This document shows, one piece after another, positions 8,266-16,900 of a DNA stretch of 64,000 nt. Origin of the DNA: Variovorax sp. EL159 (GTDB lineage: Bacteria > Pseudomonadota > Gammaproteobacteria > Burkholderiales > Burkholderiaceae_C); contig NZ_FMUJ01000003.1 in assembly GCF_900100965.1 (NCBI RefSeq), forward strand, positions 806,001 through 870,000. Direction: 5' to 3'. The notes below the pieces were generated by a model. That model was given only the letters and a program-made list of their open reading frames with translations, did not search any database and had not been told where the DNA came from. Both the position numbers and the translations under genes were made by a program. Each line of letters opens with the position of its first letter. Positions within the stretch are counted from its first letter, which is position 1.

Positions 8266-9768
8266 TCAGGCTGCTTCCTTGAGAGACGGCAGCTTTGCCA
8301 CCAGCCGCAACGAAACAGTCAGGCCTTCGAGCTGGAAGTGCGGGCGAAGGAAGAACTTGGCGCTGTAGTAGCCCGGATTGCCTTCGACGTCTTCCACCAC
8401 GACCTCGGCCGCGGCCAATGGCCTGCGAGCCTTGGTTTCCTGCGATGAGTTGGCGGGGTCTGCATCGACGTAATGCATGATCCATTCGTTGAGCCAACGC
8501 TGCATGTCGTCCCGCTCCTTGAACGAGCCGATCTTGTCGCGCACGATGCACTTGAGGTAGTGCGCAAAACGGGTGCTCGCGAACAGGTATGGCAGGCGGG
8601 CCGACAGATTGGCATTGGCCGTGGCGTCCGGGTCCATGTACTCCTGCGGCTTCTGCACCGACTGGGCGCCAATGAAGGCGGCATGGTCCGTGTTCTTGCG
8701 ATGCACCAGGGGAATCAAGCCGGCCTTGGCCAGCTCGGCCTCGCGGCGATCTGAAATTGCGATCTCGGTCGGGCACTTCATGTCGAAGCCGCCGTCGTCG
8801 GTCGGGAAGGTGTGGCACGGAAGGTTTTCGACCGTGCCGCCCGACTCCACGCCGCGGATCATGGTGCACCAGCCGTAGAGCTTGAAGCTGCGGTTGATAT
8901 TGACGGCCATGGCGTACGCCGCGTTGCTCCACACGTAGTTCCGGTGGTCTGCGCCGTCGGTTTCTTCCTCGAAGTCGAACTCGTCGACCGGGTTGGTCTT
9001 TGCCCCATAAGGCAGACGCGAGAGGAAGCGCGGCATTGCCAGCCCCACGTAGCGCGAGTCTTCGGTGCTGCGCAGCGAGTTCCACGGCGCGTGCTCGAGG
9101 TTCGATGTGATCTTGGCAAGGTCGCGCGGATTCGCGAGTTCCTGCCACGACTCCATGCCGAGCAGCGACGGTGCGGAGCCCGCGATGAAGGGCGCATGCG
9201 AAGCCGCTGAGATCTTGGCGATGGCCCCGAGCAGCTCGACGTCAGGTGGCGTGTGATCGAAGTAGTAGTCGGCCACCAGGCAGCCATAAGGCTCGCCGCC
9301 CAACTGGCCGTACTCTTCTTCGTAGATGCGCTTGAAGATGGGGCTTTGATCCCACGCGATGCCCTTGTGGCGGCGCAAGGTGCGGCGCACCTCGTCCTTG
9401 GACACATCCATGAAGCGGATCTTGAGCTTCTCGTCCGTCTCCGTGTTGTAGACCAGATGATGCATGCCGCGCCATGCCGACTCGACCTTCTGGAAATCGT
9501 CCTTGTGCAGCACGAGATTGATCTGCTCGGACAACTTGCGGTCGATCTCCGCAATGATGGCCTCGATGCTGCTGTAGGCATCGTCCGTCATGGTCGCTGC
9601 ATTGACGAGCGCCTGCTCGGCCAGCGTACGTACAGCTGCCTCGACGGCATCGCGGGCTTCGTCGGTCTTGGGCTTGAACTCCTTGTCCAAAAGGGACGCG
9701 AAATCGGAAGGGTTGGTGTACTGCGCCGACTCTGGCGCGTAGCGCACTGGATCGCTGGTGGTGTTCAT
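8266..9768 (-). CDS. tssC: type VI secretion contractile sheath large subunit TssC (VipB)
   Basis: The 500-residue product is the large sheath subunit; with TssB it forms the contractile cylinder around the Hcp tube. Family hallmarks include FQKVESAWRGMHHLVYNTETDEKL, GEPYGCLVADYYF, the PFIAGSAPSLLGM segment and FEEETDG near the middle. The conserved C-terminal part (FAHYLKCIVRDKIGSF, ending in GLTVSLRLVAKLPS) is present. Length is normal. It is preceded by tssB with 23 bases between them, the usual tssB-tssC coupling. Confidence 0.98.
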   Translation of the reverse strand: MNTTSDPVRYAPESAQYTNPSDFASLLDKEFKPKTDEARDAVEAAVRTLAEQALVNAATMTDDAYSSIEAIIAEIDRKLSEQINLVLHKDDFQKVESAWRGMHHLVYNTETDEKLKIRFMDVSKDEVRRTLRRHKGIAWDQSPIFKRIYEEEYGQLGGEPYGCLVADYYFDHTPPDVELLGAIAKISAASHAPFIAGSAPSLLGMESWQELANPRDLAKITSNLEHAPWNSLRSTEDSRYVGLAMPRFLSRLPYGAKTNPVDEFDFEEETDGADHRNYVWSNAAYAMAVNINRSFKLYGWCTMIRGVESGGTVENLPCHTFPTDDGGFDMKCPTEIAISDRREAELAKAGLIPLVHRKNTDHAAFIGAQSVQKPQEYMDPDATANANLSARLPYLFASTRFAHYLKCIVRDKIGSFKERDDMQRWLNEWIMHYVDADPANSSQETKARRPLAAAEVVVEDVEGNPGYYSAKFFLRPHFQLEGLTVSLRLVAKLPSLKEAA

Positions 9769-9791
9769 GGACAGGTTCCTTGCGACGGGTT

Positions 9792-10337
9792 TCAGGCGGC
9801 CGAATCGGCAATGGGGGCCTCGCTGCCGGCAACGGCGCGGGGCTTGGGGGACTGTGCGAGCGACTTCATGAGCGCAGGGTCTTGCAGGAGCTTGTTGACC
9901 AGACCTTCGGCACCAGCCTTGCCATCCATGTAGGTCTGGAGATTTGCCAATTGGGTGCGGGCTTCGAGCAAACGACTCAGCGGCTCGACCTTGCGGGCCA
10001 CGGCGGCCGGCGAGAAGTCTTCGATGCTCTCGAACGTGATGTCGACCATGAGTTGCCCCTGCCCACTCAAGGTGTTGGGCACCGCGAACGCGACACGCGG
10101 CTGGATCGCCTTCATGCGTTCGTCGAAGTTGTCGATATCGATGTCGAGGAACTTGCGCTCGGCGACGGGTGGCAAGGCCTGGGTCGGCTTGCCGGAAAGA
10201 TCGGCCAGCACACCCATGACGAAGGGCAACTCGATCTTTTTCTCCGAGCCATAGATTTCCACGTCGTACTCGATCTGCACGCGTGGCGCCCGATTGCGGG
10301 CAATGAACTTCTGACTGCTATTGTTGTTGGTGCTCAT
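9792..10337 (-). CDS. tssB: type VI secretion contractile sheath small subunit TssB (VipA)
   Basis: The 181-residue product matches TssB: SSQKFIARNRAPRVQIEYDVE, the ELPFVMGVLADLSG motif, and RKFLDIDIDNFDERMKAIQPRVAF. It assembles with TssC into the sheath. I chose the ATG at 10337 (MSTNNNS) because an AGGGAG ribosome site lies just upstream. The 21-residue longer reading has no such support and overlaps the space after tssH. Confidence 0.97.
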   Translation of the reverse strand: MSTNNNSSQKFIARNRAPRVQIEYDVEIYGSEKKIELPFVMGVLADLSGKPTQALPPVAERKFLDIDIDNFDERMKAIQPRVAFAVPNTLSGQGQLMVDITFESIEDFSPAAVARKVEPLSRLLEARTQLANLQTYMDGKAGAEGLVNKLLQDPALMKSLAQSPKPRAVAGSEAPIADSAA

Positions 10338-10418
10338 GAAAACTCCCTGCTGAAAAAAGCGGCGGAACAAGAGTCGAACCTCAGCGCCAGGACTGGCCAA
10401 GCGTGACGACCCGGGGGA

Positions 10419-13121
10419 TCAGGCGTATTCGGTGTCGCAGACGATGGCGTCTCCTCCTTGCAAATCCTGGCTCGCGACGCCTTGGTTTCTTGCATCGACG
10501 GACATCCGGGTGATCCTTCGTCGTTGCTGCAAGGCGTCGAGCCACTGGCGCGACAGAACAGGCAACAGGTTCTGTTCGATGAAGCCGATCAGGCGACGAA
10601 CGCCTGTTTCGTGCCTGCCGGTTCGCTTGATGATGTCGGCCGCCAGCGCGGGCATGTAGACCAGTTCGATGCCGTGTTGCGTCTTCATGCGGTCGACCAC
10701 GCGATCCAGATGCAATGCAACGATGCGACTCAATGCGCCCTCACCCAGTGGGAGATAGGGAACGACCGACAGACGCCCCAGGAATGCCGCAGGAAAAACC
10801 TTTCGCAAGAGCGGTTGCAATTCTTCGCGCAGGACTTCGACTTCAGGCGTCAGCACCGGGTCTTCGCAAAGGCTCGCGATGAGCTCCGAACCTGTATTGC
10901 TCGTCAACAGAATCGTGGTGTTGCGAAAGTCGATGTGACGACCCTCGCCATCCTCCATCCAGCCCTTGTCGAACACCTGATAGAAAACTTCGTGGACATC
11001 CGGATGGGCCTTTTCGATCTCGTCGAGCAGGATCACGCTGTAAGGCTTGCGGCGCACCGCCTCCGTCAAGACGCCACCCTCGCCATAGCCGACATAGCCG
11101 GGCGGTGAGCCTTTCAGTGTCGAGACGGTGTGCGGCTCCTGAAATTCGCTCATGTTGATGGTGATGAGGTTCTGTTCACCGCCATACATGGCCTCCGCAA
11201 GTGCCAGTGCGGTTTCGGTCTTGCCTACGCCCGAAGGGCCCACCAGCAGGAATACGCCTACGGGCTTGTTCGGGTCGGCAAGACCGGCGCGTGCGATCTG
11301 GACACGCTCCGCAATCGCAGCAAGTGCGTGGCTCTGGCCAATGACGCGCTCATCGAGCGTGGCTTGCAGACTGAAGACTGCCGCGACCTCGTCTTTCATC
11401 ATGCGGCCGACGGGAATGCCAGTCCAGTCCGCAACGATGGCCGCCACCACGGCTTCGTCGACTTGAGGAAAAATCAGCGGCGCATCTTGCTGGCGCGCAA
11501 GAAGACCTTGCTCGAGGGCGATCAGCTGCGTCGAAGGCAATGTGCCTTCGACGCAGCCCGCCTCTCCTCTCTGCCCCCCCTCCTCTGTTCTTGTTGCATG
11601 AATCTGGCGAACCATCGCGAGTTCTTCATGCCATCGGATCTCTTGCGCTGCAAGTTCGTTGCTTGCGTTCTCGCGTCGCTCGGTTGCGGTCTCGATGCGT
11701 TTCGACCTGACATCGTGGCCCTGGGCAACCCATCGCTCTTGATTCAGCAGCTCGAGCTCCACGTCGAGTGCCGCGATTTGCCGGCGCAGTTGCTCGACCA
11801 CGGGAGGTGGCGTATGCAGCGACATCGCGACGCGCGCACAGGCTGTATCGAGCAGGCTGATGGCCTTGTCTGGCAACTGGCGCGCAGGAATGTATCGATG
11901 CGACAGCGTGACAGCGGCCTGCACGGCTTCGTCCAGAACGGTCACGCCGTGATGCTTGGCAAATGTTGCCACTAGGCCGCGCACCATCTCAATGGCGGAA
12001 GCCTCTTCGGGCTCCATGACCTGCAGTGTCTGGAAGCGCCGGGTCAGTGCGGGATCTTTCTCGATATGGCGCTTGTATTCGCTCCACGTGGTTGCTCCCA
12101 CGGTCCGCAAGGTGCCTCGGGCAAGAGCCGGCTTGAGCAAATTTGCGGCATCGCCCGTACCTGCCTGTCCACCCGCGCCGACCAAGGTGTGCACTTCGTC
12201 GATGAAGAGAATGACTGGCTGGATCGACTTGCCCGCTTCTTCGAGAAGTGACTTCAGGCGCGACTCGAACTCGCCCCGCATGCTGGCTCCGGCCAGCAAC
12301 GCCCCCACGTCGAGACTCAGCAAGCGCGCCTCTTTGAGACTTGGTGGCACTTCGCCATTGGCAATTGCCAGGGCGAGCCCTTCGACCACGGCGGTCTTGC
12401 CCACGCCAGCCTCGCCGGTGAGCAAGGGGTTGTTCTGCCGCCTGCGCAACAGGATGTCGACCATCGTGCGAATTTCGTGTTCACGCCCGATCACTGGATC
12501 GATCTGCCCATCGCGCGCACGCTCCGTCAGATCGGTGCAGTACCTGGCCAGCGCTGACTTGCGATCGGGCTGATCGGCGATGGCACCACTGGCTTCTCCT
12601 GGCAAGGCGGACGGCAGGCCTGAACCGGCGTGCGGCCCTTCCTGGTCTTCGGGAGATCCGGCAATGATCGCGGCGATGGCATCCGTCAGTTGATCTGCGG
12701 GAATCCGCTGGAATGCAGGTGAGATGCCGAGCAATACGCGTCGCAGGTCGGGCGTCTGCACCAGGGCAGCAAGCAACCAGGCACCGCGCACGCAACGGTC
12801 GTTGAATTCAAGGCTGGACAACACCCAGGCGCGCTCGATCGCCAACTCGACGTGATGCGAAAAATCGACCAATGACGTGGCACCTGAGGGCAATCCGGAC
12901 AGAGCGGCAGTCAGGTCTTTTTCGATGACCTGCGAATCGATCTGGTAATGGCGGCAGACGCGATGCAGATCGCTGTCGCTGAGTTGCCAGAGCTGATGAA
13001 TCCAGTGAGTCAATTCGACGTATGGATTGCCACGCAATCTGGCAAAGGCTGTCGCGGATTCGATGCCGCGAAACAGAGTGAGATCAAGCTTGCCGAACAA
13101 CGCCCGTCGGGAGATCGTCAT
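10419..13121 (-). CDS. tssH: type VI secretion AAA+ ATPase TssH (ClpV)
   Basis: The 900-residue hexameric unfoldase disassembles contracted TssB/TssC sheaths so that subunits are reused. It has an N-terminal Clp-N-like domain (about 1-160), AAA1 with Walker A GEAGVGKT (about 237-244) and Walker B VILFIDEVHTL, a middle coiled region, AAA2 with GPSGVGKTE and VILLDEIEKAH, and a C-terminal ClpB-small domain (RHETGVRRLIGFIEQNLLP). The diverged N-domain and the T6SS neighbours separate it from housekeeping ClpB. It is the first gene of the operon here. Confidence 0.97.
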   Translation of the reverse strand: MTISRRALFGKLDLTLFRGIESATAFARLRGNPYVELTHWIHQLWQLSDSDLHRVCRHYQIDSQVIEKDLTAALSGLPSGATSLVDFSHHVELAIERAWVLSSLEFNDRCVRGAWLLAALVQTPDLRRVLLGISPAFQRIPADQLTDAIAAIIAGSPEDQEGPHAGSGLPSALPGEASGAIADQPDRKSALARYCTDLTERARDGQIDPVIGREHEIRTMVDILLRRRQNNPLLTGEAGVGKTAVVEGLALAIANGEVPPSLKEARLLSLDVGALLAGASMRGEFESRLKSLLEEAGKSIQPVILFIDEVHTLVGAGGQAGTGDAANLLKPALARGTLRTVGATTWSEYKRHIEKDPALTRRFQTLQVMEPEEASAIEMVRGLVATFAKHHGVTVLDEAVQAAVTLSHRYIPARQLPDKAISLLDTACARVAMSLHTPPPVVEQLRRQIAALDVELELLNQERWVAQGHDVRSKRIETATERRENASNELAAQEIRWHEELAMVRQIHATRTEEGGQRGEAGCVEGTLPSTQLIALEQGLLARQQDAPLIFPQVDEAVVAAIVADWTGIPVGRMMKDEVAAVFSLQATLDERVIGQSHALAAIAERVQIARAGLADPNKPVGVFLLVGPSGVGKTETALALAEAMYGGEQNLITINMSEFQEPHTVSTLKGSPPGYVGYGEGGVLTEAVRRKPYSVILLDEIEKAHPDVHEVFYQVFDKGWMEDGEGRHIDFRNTTILLTSNTGSELIASLCEDPVLTPEVEVLREELQPLLRKVFPAAFLGRLSVVPYLPLGEGALSRIVALHLDRVVDRMKTQHGIELVYMPALAADIIKRTGRHETGVRRLIGFIEQNLLPVLSRQWLDALQQRRRITRMSVDARNQGVASQDLQGGDAIVCDTEYA

Positions 13122-13406
13122 GGGGCGATCCAGAGCTCGGCATGCAATGCCATTTGTTCAATGGCATTGCATGCGACGCCCACCCACATCGCGCCACTCT
13201 CTGCGATTTTCTTGCCCACTCCAACACTCCCCGTGCTTTATGAATGCGCGATTCTGGGGGCCATGCACGGGCATGCGACAAGCACAGTTTCTACCAATAG
13301 TTACCCCTAAAAAGCAGGCGATTGAAGCGTGCAATTTGCCCAATGCAGCCTGTTTTGTCTTTTACTAAAGTAGTAATTCAACTCAATAAGAGGGCGATGG
13401 CAGCCA
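13122..13406. other. intergenic region upstream of tssH
   Basis: There is no convincing gene between tssH and the icd terminator. The stretch is visibly more AT-rich near 13290-13400 than its neighbours and presumably carries the T6SS operon promoter, but no strong -35/-10 or sigma-54 motif could be fixed. The most obvious structure is the perfect inverted repeat at 13140-13174. Confidence 0.5.
13140..13174. repeat. perfect 15-bp inverted repeat in the tssH leader
   Basis: GCATGCAATGCCATT (13140-13154) is followed by a 5-base spacer and its exact reverse complement (13160-13174). The repeat ends 19 bases before the tssH start codon on the minus strand. There is no following T-run, so it is not a typical terminator. 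It could be a dyad operator or an mRNA hairpin that affects tssH translation. Confidence 0.85.
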
Positions 13407-13448
13407 AGAAAAAAGCCCTTGAATTCCTCTCGGAACTTCAAGGGCTTT
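13407..13448 (-). terminator. rho-independent terminator of icd
   Basis: A 12-bp perfect stem (AAAGCCCTTGAA at 13412-13423 pairing with TTCAAGGGCTTT at 13437-13448) is followed on the minus strand by a run of T residues. It lies 35 bases past the icd stop. Confidence 0.93.
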
Positions 13449-13482
13449 GATGCTCGACGCCAGAAGGCGTCAGTGACTGCAA

Positions 13483-14742
13483 TTACATGTGATCGATCAT
13501 GACCTGACCGAAGCCAGAGCAGCTCACCTGCGTTGCGCCTTCCATGAGGCGCGCGAAGTCATAGGTGACCTTCTTGCTGGCAATCGACTTCTCCATCGCG
13601 CTGATGATCAGGTCGGCCGCTTCGGTCCAGCCCATGTGGCGCAGCATCATCTCAGCCGAGAGGATTTCGGAGCCGGGGTTCACGTAGTCCTTGCCGGCGT
13701 ACTTGGGCGCGGTGCCATGGGTGGCCTCGAACATGGCGACGGTGTCGCTCAGGTTCGCGCCCGGTGCGATGCCGATGCCGCCGACCTGCGCGGCCAATGC
13801 GTCGGACACGTAGTCGCCATTGAGGTTCAGCGTGGCGATGACGCTGTACTCGGCGGGACGCAACAGGATCTGCTGCAGGAACGCATCGGCGATGCTGTCC
13901 TTGACAGTGATTTCCTTGCCCGTCTTCGGGCTCTTGAACTTCATCCACGGGCCGCCGTCGATCAGCTCGGCACCGAACTCCTTGGCAGCGAGGTTGTAGG
14001 CCCAGTCACGGAAGCCACCTTCGGTGAACTTCATGATGTTGCCCTTGTGCACGATGGTCACGCTGGGCTTGTCGTTGTCGATGGCGTATTGCAGCGCCTT
14101 GCGCACAAGGCGCTCGGTGCCTTCGATCGACACCGGCTTGACGCCGATGCCCGAGGTATTGGGAAAGCGGATCTTCTTGACACCCAGTTCGTCTTGCAGG
14201 AACTTGATGAGCTTCTTGGCCTTGTCGCTCTCGGCTTCGAACTCGATGCCGGCATAGATGTCTTCCGAGTTCTCGCGGAAGATGACCATGTTGGTCTTGT
14301 GTGGCTCGCGCACCGGGCTGGGCACGCCTTCGAAGTACTGGATGGGACGCAGGCAGACGTACAGGTCGAGCTCCTGGCGCAGCGCAACGTTCAGCGAGCG
14401 GATGCCGCCGCCAACGGGCGTGGTCAGCGGGCCCTTGATGGAGATCACGTAGTCGCGCACGGCGTGCAGCGTTTCTTCGGGGAGCCAGACGTCGGGGCCG
14501 TAGACCTTGGTCGACTTCTCGCCGGCGAAAACCTCCATCCAGTGAATCTTCTTCTTGCCGCCGTAGGCCTTGGCCACGGCTGCGTCCACCACCTTCAGCA
14601 TCACGGGGGTGATGTCCAGGCCGGTTCCATCGCCTTCGATGAACGGAATGATCGGCTGGTCCGGCACATTGAGCGAGTTGTCTGCGTTGACAGTGATCTT
14701 CTGGCCCTCGGCCGGAACTTTGATGTGCTGGTAGCTGGACAT
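13483..14742 (-). CDS. icd: NADP-dependent isocitrate dehydrogenase
   Basis: The 419-residue enzyme oxidatively decarboxylates isocitrate to 2-oxoglutarate in the TCA cycle, producing NADPH. The N-terminus ([18 protein letters not shown]) and the substrate-binding segment [20 protein letters not shown] match the short E. coli-type dimeric Icd, not the monomeric 740-residue type. The serine in RSLNVALRQ is the residue phosphorylated by AceK in homologues. The ATG at 14742 (MSSYQHIKV) was chosen because homologues start there; upstream in-frame codons read poorly. A strong terminator follows and paired direct repeats lie upstream. Confidence 0.97.
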   Translation of the reverse strand: MSSYQHIKVPAEGQKITVNADNSLNVPDQPIIPFIEGDGTGLDITPVMLKVVDAAVAKAYGGKKKIHWMEVFAGEKSTKVYGPDVWLPEETLHAVRDYVISIKGPLTTPVGGGIRSLNVALRQELDLYVCLRPIQYFEGVPSPVREPHKTNMVIFRENSEDIYAGIEFEAESDKAKKLIKFLQDELGVKKIRFPNTSGIGVKPVSIEGTERLVRKALQYAIDNDKPSVTIVHKGNIMKFTEGGFRDWAYNLAAKEFGAELIDGGPWMKFKSPKTGKEITVKDSIADAFLQQILLRPAEYSVIATLNLNGDYVSDALAAQVGGIGIAPGANLSDTVAMFEATHGTAPKYAGKDYVNPGSEILSAEMMLRHMGWTEAADLIISAMEKSIASKKVTYDFARLMEGATQVSCSGFGQVMIDHM

Positions 14743-14806
14743 GGGGGAAATGGCTCCGGGGGTGGCGTAATCTTGGCGACTGTCAGCGAATTCAGACACG
14801 AGGGGG

Positions 14807-14841
14807 AATCGCTGTACAGCCCATGAACAAATCGCTGTACA
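14807..14841. promoter_or_regulatory. paired 12-bp direct repeats upstream of icd
   Basis: AATCGCTGTACA occurs at 14807-14818 and again at 14830-14841, 23 bases start to start, about 65-100 bases before the icd start. Each contains the palindromic core TGTACA. A minus-strand -10-like TAAAAT (14841-14846) abuts the distal copy. This arrangement is typical of a tandem operator; the binding protein is unknown. Confidence 0.5.
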
Positions 14842-14959
14842 TTTTAGACGCAACCCATCAGCTGGCGTTTGTCAACCATAGGGCCAATGGCCTCGTTAGT
14901 GGCTGACCTTCTGCTCGCCGGGAGGCGTTTCCAACCAATTCTCGATAGAGGAATCATCA

Positions 14960-15298
14960 ATGAGCAAAATTCTCGCAGTCATGATCGCTGGCCTGTTCGC
15001 CGCTGGCGCTTACGCCCAAAACCCGGCTGGTACGTCGCCCGAACAAGGGAACGCCACGAACAGCAAGTCGCAAGAACGCGCTGAAGCCAAGAAGGCTGCC
15101 AAGCCCGCTGGCAAGGTTGCTGGTCCTGCTGGCGATGAAGCCAAGACCCCCGAAGGCGGCGCCATCGGTGCCGACAAGGCTGCGGCTTCTGGCGAAAAGC
15201 GCGCCAGCACCCGCGACCAACGTCGTCGCAACAAGGACGGCAGCGTGAAGCGCAAGTCGACCCAAGGCGGCACGCCCGACATGCCGACCGCCAAGTAA
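14960..15298 (+). CDS. small secreted lysine/alanine-rich protein, function unknown
   Basis: This 112-residue product has a clear signal peptide (MSKILAVMIAGLFAAGAYA, then Q). The low-complexity hydrophilic mature part is rich in Ala, Lys, Gly and Arg (for example RASTRDQRRRNKDGSVKRKS). An AGAGGAA ribosome site precedes the ATG, and a strong terminator follows the stop. The signal peptide is nearly identical in pattern to that of the next gene, so the two look like paralogues or share a 5' duplication. I recognise no catalytic domain. Confidence 0.8.
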   Translation: MSKILAVMIAGLFAAGAYAQNPAGTSPEQGNATNSKSQERAEAKKAAKPAGKVAGPAGDEAKTPEGGAIGADKAAASGEKRASTRDQRRRNKDGSVKRKSTQGGTPDMPTAK

Positions 15299-15316
15299 GT
15301 CGGCCTGCCCCCCCGC

Positions 15317-15350
15317 AAAAAAGAGCGCTCCACGGAGCGCTCTTTTTTTT
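15317..15350 (+). terminator. rho-independent terminator
   Basis: GAGCGCTC (15323-15330), loop CACG, GAGCGCTC (15335-15342), then eight T residues on the plus strand. The complementary A-run on the left would let it work in both directions. It ends the 112-residue secreted-protein gene. Confidence 0.93.
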
Positions 15351-15456
15351 CGTCGGCAGTCGCTGCTTTGTTGTCAACCGCCAGAAGCGACCTCCGTTGA
15401 ATGTCTACCTTCCGCTGGGGAGGGCCATCCAAATCAACGACATCAAAGGATTTTTC

Positions 15457-15651
15457 ATGAACAAGCTGCTCGCAGCCCTGATCGCCGGTCTCTTCGCTGC
15501 CGGTGCCTTCGCTCAACAAGCAGAACCGACCACGGCTGCTCCTGCTGCCGCTCCCAAGGTTGCCAAGCACGCTTCGAAGAAGCACGCAGCCAAGAAGCAC
15601 AAGGTTCGCCACGTCGCCAAGGCCCACACGGCCGCTGCCAAGAAGGTGTAA
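15457..15651 (+). CDS. small secreted His/Lys/Ala-rich protein, acid-shock-protein-like composition
   Basis: The 64-residue product starts at the ATG at 15457, preceded by AAAGGA; an upstream in-frame ATG lacks a ribosome site. A signal peptide (MNKLLAALIAGLFAAGAFA, then Q) is followed by a short, strongly basic tail with KHASKKHAAKKHKVRHVAKAH. Composition resembles the Asr acid-shock protein of enterobacteria, but low-complexity likeness does not establish homology. It has its own terminator and shares its signal-peptide pattern with the gene before it. Confidence 0.8.
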   Translation: MNKLLAALIAGLFAAGAFAQQAEPTTAAPAAAPKVAKHASKKHAAKKHKVRHVAKAHTAAAKKV

Positions 15652-15670
15652 GCTTTCCAGCTCACCGGCA

Positions 15671-15695
15671 ATGCCCGCTTCAGCGGGCATTTTTA
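15671..15695 (+). terminator. rho-independent terminator
   Basis: ATGCCCGCT (15671-15679) pairs with AGCGGGCAT (15682-15690) and is followed by TTTTATT. It lies about 20 bases after the small basic secreted-protein gene. Confidence 0.88.
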
Positions 15696-15740
15696 TTGGT
15701 TACGGGCCGGGCCCTGACCCCGCCCTGAAAGAGTTATCCG

Positions 15741-16199
15741 ATGTTTCAGCGTCTCGCCGCCCTGCTCCTGTTGTCCGCGTCCTTCGTGATGCCGGCGCAT
15801 GCCCAACAGCAACCCCAAACCGATCTGGCACGCACGCAGTTGTCGGCCGGCCTGTACAAGATCGACGTGCAGATTGCGCAAACACCCCAGCAGCGAGAAA
15901 TCGGCCTGATGTTCCGCAAGGAGATGCCGCAGGCCGAAGGCATGATCTTCGTGTTCGAGCAACCAGCAACGCAATGCTTCTGGATGCGCAACACGATCTT
16001 GCCGTTGACTGCCGCATTCGTGGCCGACGATGGCCGCATCGTCAACCTCGTCGACATGCAGCCCATGACCGAGAACTCGCATTGCTCTCTCGAGCCCGTG
16101 CGCTACGTGCTCGAAATGAACCAGGGCTGGTTCGCCAAGAAGAGTATCAAGAAGGGCGCCAAGCTCGGCGGCGAGTTGTTCTCAGCCACCAAACGCTGA
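15741..16199 (+). CDS. secreted DUF192 family protein
   Basis: The 152-residue product has a signal peptide (about 1-21, ending PAHA) and a DUF192 domain: QIAQTPQQREIGLMFRKEMPQAEGMIFVFEQP, then CFWMRNTILPLTAAFVADDGRIV, then a C-terminal VLEMNQGWF segment. The family is a small periplasmic or extracellular beta-fold of unestablished biochemical role. It faces sodB across a shared bidirectional terminator. Confidence 0.92.
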   Translation: MFQRLAALLLLSASFVMPAHAQQQPQTDLARTQLSAGLYKIDVQIAQTPQQREIGLMFRKEMPQAEGMIFVFEQPATQCFWMRNTILPLTAAFVADDGRIVNLVDMQPMTENSHCSLEPVRYVLEMNQGWFAKKSIKKGAKLGGELFSATKR

Positions 16200-16221
16200 A
16201 GTCCTGCTGGCTGAAGCCCAC

Positions 16222-16250
16222 AAAAAAGCCGACCCGAGGGTCGGCTTTTT
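16222..16250 (+). terminator. bidirectional rho-independent terminator between DUF192 gene and sodB
   Basis: AAAAAGCCGACCC (16223-16235) pairs with GGGTCGGCTTTTT (16238-16250). With A-run and T-run on opposite arms it can end both the plus-strand DUF192 gene and the minus-strand sodB. Confidence 0.92.
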
Positions 16251-16268
16251 CTATGGAGAAGCGCGGCT

Positions 16269-16850
16269 TCAGCCGAAGTTCTTGGCGACGAAGTCCCAGT
16301 TGACCAGCTTGGCCAGGAAGGTCTCGACGAACTTCGGGCGCAGGTTGCGGTAGTCGATGTAGTAGGCGTGCTCCCAGACGTCGACGGTCAGCAGCGCGGT
16401 GTCGGCGGTGGTCAGCGGCGTGCCGGCGGCGCCGGTGTTCACGATGTCCACCGAACCGTCAGGCTTCTTCACCAGCCAGGTCCAGCCCGAGCCGAAGTTG
16501 CCCACGGCCGACTTCACGAACGCTTCCTTGAAGGCGTCAAAAGTGCCCCACTTGGCATCGATGGCCTTGGCCAGCGCACCGGTAGGAGCGCCGCCGCCTT
16601 GCGGCTTCATGCAGTTCCAGAAGAAGGTGTGGTTACAGATTTGCGCGGCGTTGTTGTAGATGCCGCCGCTGGACTTCTTGATGATCTCTTCCAGCGTCAG
16701 GGCTTCGAACTCGGTGCCCTTTTGCAGGTTGTTCAGGTTCACGACATAGGCGTTGTGGTGCTTGCCGTAGTGGTATTCGAGGGTTTCCTTCGAATACTCG
16801 GGCGCCAGCGCGTCGAGGGCGTACGGCAGGGGTGGGAGCACATGTTCCAT
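16269..16850 (-). CDS. sodB: iron superoxide dismutase
   Basis: The 193-residue cytoplasmic enzyme dismutates superoxide. The metal ligands are visible as H27, H74 (ICNHTFFWN), D157 and H161 ([13 protein letters not shown]). Glutamine 70 in NNAAQICNH is the second-shell residue typical of iron rather than manganese enzymes. Length and start ([15 protein letters not shown]) are standard for SodB. It is a single gene between xseA (same strand) and the convergent DUF192 gene. Confidence 0.97.
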   Translation of the reverse strand: MEHVLPPLPYALDALAPEYSKETLEYHYGKHHNAYVVNLNNLQKGTEFEALTLEEIIKKSSGGIYNNAAQICNHTFFWNCMKPQGGGAPTGALAKAIDAKWGTFDAFKEAFVKSAVGNFGSGWTWLVKKPDGSVDIVNTGAAGTPLTTADTALLTVDVWEHAYYIDYRNLRPKFVETFLAKLVNWDFVAKNFG

Positions 16851-16900
16851 GGTTTTTTCTCGTGGGTTGGTTGTGGGGAATGAAGGATTCTAGGAAGTAA

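Noticed and set aside
10419..13121. Housekeeping ClpB disaggregase
   Set aside because: The N-domain is diverged from ClpB and the gene is first in a T6SS operon, both typical of TssH.
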